A model generated the notes under the pieces. That model saw only the letters and a program-made list of their open reading frames with translations. It had not been told where the DNA came from and did no database searches. This document shows, piece after piece, positions 30,286-42,412 of a DNA stretch of 64,000 nt. Source of the stretch: Turritopsis dohrnii. Its lineage: Eukaryota > Cnidaria > Hydrozoa > Anthoathecata > Oceaniidae. The stretch lies in NCBI GenBank assembly GCA_027922465.2, contig BQMF02000097.1, positions 744,001-808,000 of the forward strand, written 5' to 3'. The position numbers and the translations under genes are program-made. Positions within the stretch are counted from its first letter, which is position 1, and every line of letters begins with the position of its first letter.

Positions 30286-33200
30286 ATGTCAGAAAAACGT
30301 GATGAAACGATAAGACAGAATGAGCTTGGATTAGCATCGGGTGAAATAAATGCCACTGCGGCTAAGGTTAAACCTACAGAGCGTGAGCCACTTCTGCCAA
30401 GACAGGTAAGTTTTCTCAATTTTTTCTTTTTCTAAAATATTCACATTTTCTACAATTTTACAACAATTACTGATATTTTTGTATCTTTATAAACTTAATG
30501 CTTGTTCTTAAAACTATCCAATGAAGGATTCAGACCACAACACACAGGTATACATAGATTAACAATCACAGTTTCCCAATGTCAACCTTTTCGGAACCAA
30601 CTCTTTCGGGTTATTAAATAGCTTTTCAGAAAACGAATGACCAGCTGAAGCAGCACAACCCGCTCTTGAATTAAAATTATTTTATTTCTATTTACATTAT
30701 TTACAGCTGTACAGGAACTTTCTTGACTATTGACAACATCGCCACCTCTATCATGTACAGTATCTGCGAATAGAAATTTGAAAACGACATGATTGCTTCG
30801 AACATAACTTTTCTTCAAAAGGGCACTATTTATCGTCTATTTTCTGAAATAAGATTCCTTGACAAATTTTTTATATACATTGGTCATTCGGTACGCGATG
30901 GGTAGACACATGTCATTCGTGTTTGCTTGGCTTGATAAAAAAAATCTCGCATTTCAACATTTATGTGAATTTGAATTAAATGTTTTTTATATTTTTATTT
31001 TACTTTACAAAAAAGTGGTGGGGCCATGGTCCCACTTGCACCATCAGTGTAAACGGACGATTAGGTGACCGCTAAGCATTAATGGCTTTTATCTTAGACA
31101 ATTTCCTTGTATCTGTGCGTTTGGAAAGTAAATCCAGTTTCTGGTTTCTTCCACTGTTGGCCGCTATAGGAGTTTCAGTTACATTTTCGACATCTTGAAA
31201 GTGTAGCTGTTTCTTGAACCACCGATTATTAGAACCAGGAAGTCTAATTTATCGTAGTGAACTCAGCTCCTTCTATATACCTTGTCAGTGCTCTGTCCGC
31301 TCAGTGTTTTTTCGCCATTTCCCAACCAAGCTGTACCATAAGGAAGTTTATATTCTAGAAAAGATGTTAGTATTGAAGCATGCTGCGATTTCTGTAATAT
31401 GCTACCTCTTTTATTTTGCGTTTTGCATAATCAGACAAGGGATTACATTTAAAAAATGAAATAGCTAATAAGGAAATATTCTTGTCTATCTAGTCCTTAG
31501 TTGTTGTTGCATCTGACTTCCAGGTGAGGCCACGGCTAAGGTTAGAGGCTTCGAAGTATATGATACTTTCATGAGTGACACGAACCGTGCTCTCCTGGAA
31601 GAGGTCCTCCAACATCATATCTACCATCTACTCAATTTCCCTCACATAACCCGGTTCGACCCGGCACTATGGTACATTTGCTCTCGCATGGTGAATCACC
31701 GCCAAAGGAAGTCGAACCCCGACCTTTTGCATGAATTCAGAAAGTAAGAGCTACGGTCTTGATATTATTATGCAGATATAAGAAATCATTAGAGATGGTG
31801 AGTCGTTAGAGTATGCCAAATATTTGGCATTTGGCATTCTGTTACAAAACATTGACATCCTCTCTTTGGCCTGTCAAGTATTGCTAAATAGAGGATTGAT
31901 CTATTAACTGATGTATAATATGTACTTGATGTTTTGATGATAGATATTTTTAATGGATAACTGTTTAATGTACTCTTATTGAATCGAGGTGTTTGTTCAA
32001 CGATAACACGTAAACGTATGTTCTATTGAAATATTTCTCATTCTAATCTACGATTAATGACGACATTTAGTTGATCGTTTTGAAAATTAACTCAAATTTA
32101 TAAATGAATTGAAATTTACATAGCTGAAGTTTTTTTCAAGGTTTTAGTTATAACTGATCACTAAAGTAGTTCAGATTACATTCAATCTGTTGGTCTCCTT
32201 CGAAAGACTGATCAATGCATATTTTCATGGTATAAAGAAAAAGAATGCAATGATTTATGTACAAAAAAAATCTGCCTTGCTTATATGCCTTTTCCACTAA
32301 TAAGCCAAATTAAGCTGGATTATTTTTGTAAACAATTTTAATTTAATCTTATTTATAAGTATGCATAACATACTATCCATGCACCAGCTATAAAGTTTAC
32401 GTTCAACTCAAGTTAACTCACATTTAGCCCTGTCATCTAACTTGTTCTTTTTGATTAAATATTTCATTACAGTTTTATTTGCTCTTGAAAAAACCCTCTG
32501 GAGAAACGTTTATCCCATGTTCACATCATCATTTTCATCCCTCTCCACCGAGCAAGAATTTGTCTAAATCACGTGACCTCGCAATCTTGTGCAGGAAGTT
32601 GATAAAATCCCAATTTTCATCCCGCCTAGCCGATATTTCGGTAAAAACAAGTGAGATCACAGGAATGCGGGCTGGCTCGCTTGTCATGTGAACATATTTT
32701 TTTTTTTTTTTCACGTGTTTCCAAAAAATAGCGAGATCTCACCTAACCGTCTCAGCCCAGTCAACCGGGGCAGCCCTAAGTTGTACATAGTTCCGTACAA
32801 ATCTATAGAAAAGTAGTTTTGTTTAAACAGATCACGATTTTTCCGCATCCCACTAATTGACTTAACGACAAAATTCTGTTGTTATTAAAATGTCAAAGGA
32901 AATCTTGCAGTGTTGATCCAAACAATATCCTTAGCTTCACCAAAATAGTTTTCAGCGATTGTAAAGCCGTCATCAAGGGGCTGTGATTTATTACTGATTA
33001 TTGCTAGGAGCCTCGAACACCAACATAAACACTGTTTTTTAAGCTAAAAACTTAAGAAAATCCTTCGACTTTTTTTAAATACGCTGACTTGCATTGTTTT
33101 CATAGAAGCTTTTCTTTACTCGCTTTACTTTGTAATTACTGTCGACTATTTTGATGAGAGTAAGGCGCCAGAACGTTTCATAACCTTTGAAGTGTAGTTC

Positions 33201-36200
33201 AATCAATACTTACACTCTAACACCTTCACACATAATTATAATTTGGACTCAGACATAATTTGTAAACTGCCTTAAGCCGCTGTTTCGTTAAAGAGTTTTT
33301 TTTAACATAATTTGATCACATGTATTAGATCACTTATTGAAGCTCCTATGGAAATGCAAGTTCATATATTTATTTACTTATTTATTTAAACAAGAACTAC
33401 ATAGGTAGAAACATGTTTTACACTTTTATTTCACTTTTTACTGTTTTGACACCACGTTATGTAGAACGTTAAACAAACGAATAAAAATAAAGTGAGAACA
33501 AACAAAGGTTTTAATAAGTGTTTGCATATGGATATTTTGCTGTCTTTTTTAAATTCAATTTCCTCTAAATCTCAATGAGACGAGACAATAGAATTTAATA
33601 CGAAAAAATATCATAAACTAAGTTAATAGGATGCACTTAATTTCAGCATTTGCCATAGTAATTACATTATCATAACTGGTATCCAGACTTTTGCTTCAAT
33701 CAATTATCTCAATGACATCGATTAAAACTGGTAACTAAGTGTGTTGTATCAATATTTGAAAGCATAGCTTATTGTCAACTAATCAAAAGTAAGCATTGTT
33801 TTGTAAGTATTAATTTCATATGAAAAGTCTACTTACGCCTTTTTTATTTTGACATCAGTGTGTGACACAGGCAGGAGCGAAGCAAGCTAGGTAACTTATA
33901 TTTTTCATAGATCTTCAAATTACGTGCATCCTACGCACAAAAAATATGCAAAGATTATCTATCAAGGCATTATGAAAAATGTTTTCCAAAGCTACTGCAT
34001 GCGTTGGTTTGTCAGAATTTTCTAGTAGTGTGGAGTATATAATTCACGCTTAAATTGGTGGATACAACTGCTCGTAATGTTTTTATGTATGCATAAGTTT
34101 ATCATAAGATCCTTTCATGACTTTTCCTTACGAACACGAAGATGGTAAAACATAACTAGGAGATAAAGGTCTTTGTGATCGTTTGCTTAGTTGTCCTCAT
34201 TAATTAATTTGCACAAACTTTAATTAATTTTTGTTTTACTTTAGGTTGCTGTAGTAACCAGAATGTCTAGTGGAAAGCTTATATTCCCAGTTGCCTTGTT
34301 TCTTTTCCAAATACTTTTATTGGGTCTATTTGCTGGCTATGGAGAATACACAGATCAAGCATATCTTTCCCGAACATATCCCCGTAAGTGGTGTTTGTTT
34401 CTCGAGTCTGTATTTCCAGTATATGCAACTGTTCGTTTCCGTTCCTTTCGATCCCTGTTGGCAAAATCGTAAAAAAAACCACTGCGATGAAGAGCATTAT
34501 TATTGAAATCGCGCGTATATTTTTATAAAAATGCACTCCGTCGCAGTAAGTTGAATAATTAATAACAACAAATTAAAAACAAGTAGGAAAAATTAAATAT
34601 GTGGAAAATATAAGTAAACAAATTAATCTTAATTTCCCAGGAGAGAAATTACTTTAAAATACTGGATCGATGAATAACGGCTTATAGTTTCGTAAGTATG
34701 TATTCGCAAAACTCATTATTAGCTCGAAGTTAATTGAAGCAATCCGTTAATGCCATACATGGAGGTGTGTCTGTGGGCTTGAAACACAGTCATGTGAGTA
34801 CATTGACGTGAAGACAATTTGATTAATTCAAGAAGTAATTAGTAAGACAATCATGGCGAGCGCGGTGGATCACTTTAAATACCTAATTATGGTTTTCGCT
34901 TCAAAATAATGTGAAGTTTATTAATTTATTTCTTTTGGCATTTTGATATGACATGACATTTGATCATGTTGATTGCTGATAATAATTTGAAAAACAAATC
35001 GATGAAACTCAAATTTACCTTTATTGTTTTGATATTATTTGTGCATAAATGATTTTTACATGCGTGTACAGCATATTCGTGAGGTTAAGTTATGTCGAAA
35101 TGATCTGACCCGTCTTTGTAAAACATTGGAATTATTTTTCGAACGTGTTTCCCAGTTCCCAGTTCTCTACATATTTGAAAAAAAAAACAACAACACCATT
35201 TTGAATAAGAATTGCATGTATTTCAAAATGTCCAGCAGTGACAGCTATTTCATAAAAAATGCGCATAAAATGCGGATTTTCATAATGCCTACCAATGCTT
35301 ATCATTTCATTGGATTTAAGAATAGAGGAGCTACGGACTTCTGGCAGTTATATCTGCTAAATTTTAAAACAGTACACTTGAGCCATATAAAAACATTATG
35401 GGGCAGGGCTAAGTGGTCATAACGCAAGATAATAAATTCAGTCAAAAGTTGTTAAGCGGAAAATTGTGTTTGAGTATTTACCTGTTCAGAATGTTAATTA
35501 ACAAAAATACAAAAAATCTGAGAAGATATATGCTAAATCTTGATCTCCATTCAATTTCGTAAAATACATTTGCTTACAGAGCTAACCTAAAACAATTAAA
35601 GAAACCTTTTGATTACAATCCATTTACTAGGTCAGCAAAATTTTAATGAATTCTATTTCCGAGACATTCTATTCTTAGTTCAACATTGACGTGCTGAAAA
35701 GTATCTGTGGCTTCTAAAGAATTATTTTTATGATTCGTAATACGGATAAGACAAAACACAATTTGTTTGAAACTTTCGATAGGAATCTAAGAAGGCAGGC
35801 CACCAAATAATTGTCTTTCTTAAGATTCGGAAGTCACAATCTGTTTCATAGACAAAGGGAATACCAGTAATAGTGAAGTATGAATGAACTTGAAACCTGT
35901 TCCTCGTGACAGCTGAAAGATATTCATTTTAAGCATCGTGCAATTGCTATGCATGCCAAGCTCATTAATTAGGTTCAAAATCTTCGGATTTTTGCGAACG
36001 CCCTAATTGTTCTCTGTTCAGCGTTTAGTTTTTTCAAAAGCTCTGTGCAGTTAGTCGTCAGGTCAATTTGATTTTATGACGTCAATTTAAGGTGATATGC
36101 TCAAGAAATGTCAATATAACAGTCATCTATTTTCAACTAATTTTCATCTGATATTCAAGAAACATCTTGTACTTTCATTGAAAATAATCAGGAAATAACC

Positions 36201-39200
36201 ATAGACACTTATTTTGACACTTACTTATATTGCTGACTTAAACAATAATTGTAGATAATTTTGAAATTATAATTTAAACAGGAAAGCTTACATTGCACAT
36301 TTCATGAAGAACAAATTGGAGATATAAGTTACAGATTTTTACATTAAATCGCCAACTATAGATCACATGTTTTTAAATTCTAATCATTTTAATTTTTTGA
36401 TGATTTTTGATACATTAAAGCGATCCCCTCCAAACAATTCTGAAGTTCACTAGCCCAAAATGACTTTAAATCATTTCCCAGTAATTATTGCAAATAACAC
36501 AAATGTGTTTTTCACGAATAGTTTTTGTACTTATTAATTAACAACATTAACATCTACCTAAAACAAATATCCTTCAATTTTCAGTTTTCCAAGATGTACA
36601 CGTCATGATTTTCATTGGTTTTGGCTTTTTGATGACCTTCTTAAGAAAGTATGGTTTTGGAGCAGTTTCATATAATTTGTTAATCTCTGCTGTTACGATA
36701 CAATGGGCCACACTCATGAACACATGGATTAGACAAAGAGTGGAAAAAGAAGAAGGGCATAACATTGATGACGCTGGTACAATTCCAATAAACATTGGGA
36801 GGTATTTACATCTTGATTTGTTTACGATTTTGAAGAATTGACAATAAGCAAACTGTTTGAGCTGTGTTTCTTTGTCTCAATCCCAAACGAAAGACTCGCT
36901 AGTGATAAAACCTCGGGTGTTTGTATATTTGTACTGTAGCACATGACAAGCATATCATTTCGAATTCGTGTTTCTTTATTAGCTTAATGACAGCAGACTT
37001 CACTGCTGCCGCAGTCCTCATTACATTTGGTGCCATTCTGGGCAAGGCAAGTCGCTTACAGCTCCTGGTGATTGCCATAATTGAGTGCATTTTCTTTGCA
37101 ATCGACGAGGTGATCATTAACGAATTCCTGAAAATCTCAGATATTGGAGGATCTATTGTTGTTCATCTGTTTGGAGCATACTTTGGATTAGCCGTAGCAA
37201 CAGTTCTTCAAAATCATGGTGACGAACACGAAGATGAAGCTTCAAACTATCAGTCAGATATTTTTTCCATGATTGGTAACGTAGTCCTTTTCTTCTGTGT
37301 ATAGAGACTACTCAATTGCTTTATTTATACATACATCAGCATAGTACAACCCTCGCCTCTGCATATAATAGTTCATTATTTTTAATTATGAACTCAGTAG
37401 TTATAATGGTCAAAATGTATGTTTTATCTTCCTTAAAAATATACTATGACAATTTTTTTATAGGCACTTTGTTTCTGTGGGTCTATTGGCCATCTTTTAA
37501 TGCTGGCTTACTTGGCGGTGATGATAGCCAGCAAAACAGAGCTGTTGTCAACACATACTTTGCATTGGCTTCCTGTGTAGTAACAACCTTTGTCACATCA
37601 GTTTTGGTCAACAAAAATTATAAATTGAATATGGTGAGAATGTTTTTTACTTTTAGTCAATTCGTAGATATTGCCTTTCTGAATTTCGGTTTTATTGTCA
37701 GTTGTACATTGTTATCTACTACGCAAGCCTGATTGTCAAAAAATCCTGTAAAGTGGGTAAAGCTTGGTCCCCACTACGGCGATGAATCTTCATCGCTTTC
37801 ATATTTCGCGGCGATGGTTTTTAATGCCATTGGTGGGGATGAAAAGCGACAGGATTTTTAAATTCTTCGCCTAAAAAATGAAGCGATAGCAAAAGCGATG
37901 AATATCAAAACTTTTTGATATTTTATCGCTTTTTCTATCGCCTTATTTTCATTGTTTTTCAATCTCAAAGAAATACCGCCTTTAAATTCAATGGAGATTA
38001 ATAACCATTTGAAAATTTAAATGCACAAGTATTGTTTTTGAGCACGTGGTACCTGAAGCTCAACATTTTGGTTTTGAGCAATAAAAACATTCTGTATACT
38101 TCAGAAGTAAGGATAACTGTAATAATAATGAAAAAGAAATTAACACAATCGGTCGTAATTTGCTTTCATCTTTCACTTTAATATTTCGATTTTCAAGATT
38201 TGGATGTATGCGCCACGTTTTTCACATTGAAAAAAAAGATCTTATGAACCCAAAATCTTTCGTTCGTCTTCGAATTTTTCTTAGTAGTAATATCATACAA
38301 AGAATCAATAAATTTTTTCTTCTTTCCGACAAGATGTATCACTTCAACATACGTATATAACCGTAAAAATTGTGCATAAAAATATTTTTATTTAAAAAAG
38401 CGACCGCAGATAGGGATAACAAGCGACCAAGGAAAGCGATGCAAATAAAGCGAAGAACTTTCGAAAATTTGTCGTCGTTTAGGCGATGAACATTTATCGC
38501 CGTAGTGGGGACCAAGAATTCACTGAAGAAGTCAGTGAATGTACCATCTAAGTCAAAACGTGGTATTAAGACCAAACTGCGAGGTGGGCTTTGGTGAGAG
38601 TAATGATAGAATTTATGGGATTTCATCTTTATTTATGCAAACCTACATCATAGCAGGACATAGTTCTGAAACTCTCATCGAAAACCCCTATATACTTTCA
38701 TAGCGAACAATCGCTAAAACGAGTTTGAAACGAATTCGCAATTCCTATAATATTTTTGCGAGGAAAGAGCGAACTAGTGAAATCGATTTTCAAGTTTCTT
38801 TATTTAAAGCAGTTTTTTACTTTACTATTTCGCGACTACCCTAAAGCAATGAACGAAGCAATAAATGTAGACTCTCTATAAACAAATGTAGTCCGCAAGT
38901 AACTTATAGGACACATCCAGCACCTTCTTTCTTTGATACAGCGATAGGTTCAACCTAGATTGTATATCGAACTAACTTTATAGCTTCCTAAATATAGTAA
39001 AGATTACTGATTTAATCTTTCAGGTACATATTCAAAACGCTACATTAGCTGGTGGTGTTGCTGTCGGTACTTCAGCAAATTTGTATATTAATCCATGGGG
39101 TGCCATATTGACTGGAATGCTTGCTGGGATTTTAAGCACAATTGGCTATGCATACATCACAGTACGGAAATATTCATATTATTTTTAAATTATTCAATAA

Positions 39201-40988
39201 AACTGCACATTTCTTATCTTATTTAAAATGAGAATGTGGCTGCTTTTGTTTTCAGCCATTTATGAGCAAATCGTTGCGTATTCACGACACCTGCGGAGTC
39301 CACAATCTTCATGGTATGCCTGCAGTATTAGCAGGTATTATTGGTGCAATTTCTGCTGCTGCATTGAAAGAAAAGGATTTTAAGGACGGAAGGTATCGTC
39401 AAATTTTACTTTTGCGCTTACCCAGCTATTATCTAGTTCCTGTGTAAAATGATATCAAAATTGCATCATCCGTTGTATTATTCCTGAACAAAAGCCTGTA
39501 TCTGTTATCATTAAAAGAAAAATGCTATTTTCTATTTAGCTATGGCGTTATCTATAAAGAAGGGAGATCAGCAGCAAAGCAAGGAGGATATCAGTTTGCT
39601 GCAGTTTGTGTTGCATTTGCTTTCGCACTTGTTGGAGGGATCATCACTGGTAGGTCTCAGCTCCCCAAACATCTTTATCGAAGGCTCTTAGACACTTTCT
39701 AGGAGAGGTAGTATTGCTGGATTCATGCACGAATTTCTTAAAGGGATTCCACCACCCAAACGAAGAAGCGGTATTTTCTTACAAGACAAGGAATACGCCA
39801 CAGAAATAAGCCACTTAAAATATTGGCTTGCAAAAAATGTTGCAAAATGCAAGGCGCCATCACAGTTTTTCCTTATTCTTTCACATTTCGTCACGACACA
39901 AGGAAGTAGCCCAGTGATAATACACATGTTTCGACCCACTGTTTAATGATGGTTGTTTAAAACACAAGACATACCCGGTGCGCTAAAAAAACGTCCAAGT
40001 GTTTGAAAACACTTTCTCGAAAATTACAAGGTTTTTAGGCGTAAACTTAATTTTAATGTGAAGAAAAGCTCTTCACTTAAATTCTGAAGCATCACACAAT
40101 AAATTTGGTTTATTCTTTAAAGAGCTATGAAGAAAAAACTTTAATGTCAATTTTCTTCAAATGTCTTTTCTTACACCAGGACTTTTCTGGCGCATATGGT
40201 AGTCATGCTGAAAGTCCATTGCGTATCTTTTCCCCATCAAACTATTGTGAAATGATAATCCAATGGATTTCCGAGCCGCAGTGGGCTAAGGCTTACTCTA
40301 AAGATTTCGTTCATGAAAACAGCTGAAAAAATCAGTGATATAGGATGATTATCGATCCTAGCCGGCAACATTGTCAGAAAATCTCTACGATGAAGAGCAT
40401 TTTTATTGAAAGAGTGCGCATACTTCTATGGAAATGCACTCCCTCGCAATGATTTTTCACAGCATTTCGTTCATTATGAAATTGTCATTGTTGAGATACA
40501 CATAATACTATTTATCATAATTTAACGAACAGATGTTTCATTTGCCACTTTTACATTTGACTGTTACGTAAATTTCCACCTCTAAATGGAAATAGCAATA
40601 AAATTGTTTATGTCATAATGGAACGATGAAGTGAAGACAATACAACTTATTTGAATTTTTTATTAGGACTGATAGCGAAGTTTGTTGGTAGATTTGAAGA
40701 TAACGTACAGTATAACGACGATGCTGAATTCGAGGTAAATATATAACTTCTCTGAGTTTAAAAACAACGTGCTATGGCCTAGCCATTAAGTTTCACCTTT
40801 TTTTGAAACTTTTAATTGATTCTAATTATTCCACTGGGGGAATTGAAATAACAAATAAATATTAATTATTGAAAACATTATCATTAAATACTTAGAGATA
40901 AATAAGTATCTATTTGTTTTAGGTACCGGAGCCAGCTAATGTTTACAGATTGAACTCAAATCAAATGGAAATGACGAAGACGATTTAA
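30286..40988 (+). CDS. Rh-family ammonia/ammonium channel (Rh glycoprotein type)
   Basis: Ten coding exons: 30286-30405, 34245-34383, 36585-36801, 36983-37275, 37464-37633, 39024-39161, 39256-39392, 39540-39649, 40667-40734, 40923-40988. All are GT-AG and all phases agree, giving 485 residues. Rh proteins are trimeric membrane channels that pass NH3/NH4+ (and perhaps CO2). Family signatures: GFGFLMTFL (98-106), [38 protein letters not shown] with the pore aspartate D212 and first twin histidine H220, [12 protein letters not shown] (258-269), and [15 protein letters not shown] with second twin histidine H375. Twelve hydrophobic segments are plausible. Odd: about 46 residues precede the first membrane segment, including EREPLLP (33-39), an acidic dileucine-like sorting motif. 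No N-glycosylation sequon is seen in the first outer loop. M47 is a possible alternative start. Introns carry several MITEs and a SINE. Confidence 0.92.
31515..31765 (-). mobile_element. Probable tRNA-derived SINE in Rh intron 1
   Basis: On the minus strand, CCGTAGCTCTTAC (A-box-like, near 31747-31758) is followed 35-40 nt later by GGGTTCGACTTCC (B-box-like, 31706-31718). The following about 190 bp are noticeably less AT-rich than the surrounding intron. A tRNA-like head plus a body fits a SINE; the tail and duplication were not identified. Confidence 0.45.
34480..34549. repeat. 70-bp fold-back mini-element, copy 1 (Rh intron 2)
   Basis: ACTGCGATGAAGAGCATT at the left pairs with AATGCACTCCGTCGCAGT at the right (two to three mismatches). 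A related copy lies in a later intron of the same gene. Confidence 0.55.
37763..38516. mobile_element. 754-bp MITE-like element in Rh intron 5
   Basis: The left end CTTGGTCCCCACTACGGCGA is mirrored exactly at the right end (38497-38516). The inner sequence is studded with GCGATGAA, AAAGCGA and related words in both orientations. No ORF. Target duplication not evident. Confidence 0.75.
40384..40451. repeat. 70-bp fold-back mini-element, copy 2 (Rh intron 8)
   Basis: Same layout as the copy at 34480: cgatgaagagcattttt ... ggaaatgcactccctcgca. A weaker third relative may be present near 28630-28670. Confidence 0.5.
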
Positions 40989-41390
40989 TAAACTTAACAT
41001 CAATGTTGTGTCACACTTTCATGTCGAATTTCTGTATCACAAATAGAAAGAATGGTCAAACTGATTCGTGTCTGTGGTCAGCTGTCAGCTGTTTTTGTAA
41101 CAATTACATACCAACATAAACATTCAAAAGTCGTTTAACTAAATCTTTTAATCGCTAGAATAATTATTCTTAGAATTTGTGTTTCTCATTTTAAGGATTG
41201 TTATATTAAATATTGATTCATTGATTGTTTTGGCTAAAGATTGCTAGGAGTGCAAAACGTTTTATTAAGTAATATGTACTGTTATTTTGAATACTTTTTT
41301 ATTGCTCATTGAAATATGCAATGTTAATTCAATAGGATTTGATGATATAAATACGAAAGCAAAGTAATTTTGTCCTTCCTTTTTATCATG

Positions 41391-41665
41391 TGCAGCGATG
41401 GTGTAGTGGTTCATACCTTTTAGTACGGCCACTGCCACCCGTGTTCGAGTCCAATTATGTGGTATCTCGATAATCCACTCCAATGTGCTTTAAAAGCATT
41501 GTATCAGCCAAATAGGAACCATGGACTGACTGCACAGTTAGAGAAATGCTACACGTATCTCTGGTGCTAAGTCAACTACTAGTTGCAGTCGGCGGGCAGA
41601 AGGACAAACCATTACGATAGGAAGCCCAAGCACTAAAGCCTCTCGCTTACTTACTTACTAAGTAT
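41391..41665 (+). mobile_element. tRNA-derived SINE with TTAC tail
   Basis: The head has an A-box-like TGGTGTAGTGG (41399-41409) and a B-box GTTCGAGTCC (41443-41452). A body of about 190 bp includes a gactgcacagttagagaaat run, and the element ends in cttacttacttacta (about 41645-41661). The tail words match those of the LINE at 27340-27370, suggesting it uses that LINE's machinery (inference). Confidence 0.65.
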
Positions 41666-41809
41666 GTGTTCTACGTCATGCAACCGTTTGTTTTGCTGTG
41701 GTTTTATCGACTTGTGAGTAAAAAAACTTGCTCACGTTTTTCTAAATTTCTTTCTAATAATACTATATCATTTTACAAAAAATCACTCTTGGTTTTTTTT
41801 AACCTTTCT

Positions 41810-42062
41810 CTCAATTGATATCCTTGATACAACTTTTTACCAAGTTTGACTTCGAAGTGAAATCCGCCTTTCCCGTGTACGTACCCCGTGATAAAAAAAT
41901 AGATTATGGAATCGCGTCTCAGAAAATTCTCTATATTGTAGAGCTTGAAAAACTGTTCAAAAAAAGTATGGGAGCGTTTCGCTACCACCAACCGTTACTG
42001 AGATATCATCGATCAGAGATTATGATGACATCTCATGACGTCAATGACGGAACTTGTAGTAT
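41810..42062. repeat. Dispersed repeat copy with conserved FRYxQPLxRYH reading
   Basis: The plus strand reads FRYHQPLLRYHRSEIMMTS. The minus strand of 58289-58381 reads FRYDQPLQRYHSSKILMTS. The DNA is also alike. See findings; whether it was ever coding is unknown. Confidence 0.45.
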
Positions 42063-42205
42063 TTAATGAACGACACGATGTTCATTTTTACACCCTATCA
42101 GGTTTCAAATAAGAACAGTTCTTTTAAAATTTTCAAGCATAACATAATTATACATTCCTCAAAGCAAACAACTAAATAACTACTATGAATATAAAAGAAC
42201 CAGAT

Positions 42206-42412
42206 AGGGTAAGATGGGGTAAGATGGGTCGGCGGGATACGTCAGTTCATTGTAACTTGAAGTTTAGATATAGAGTCTTAGAAACCGATATTTTAATCGG
42301 AACAAAATGGTACGGTTGTTATGTTAAAAGTATCAGTTTCTAAGGCTCTATCTACACTTCAAGTTATAATTATCAGAATTACTCACCGACCCATCTTACC
42401 CCACATTACCCT
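42206..42412. mobile_element. 207-bp palindromic MITE
   Basis: The left arm AGGGTAAGATGGGGTAAGAT continues ...GGGTCGGC. The right arm is its reverse complement with few changes, and the similarity runs nearly to the centre (AACTTGAAGT / ACTTCAAGTT and TTAGAAACCGATA / TATCAGTTTCTAA). A long hairpin is expected. Confidence 0.7.

Noticed and set aside
35039..35422. 127-codon open frame in Rh intron 2
   Set aside because: Composition is that of translated AT-rich intron; no domain, and it lies between well-supported exons.
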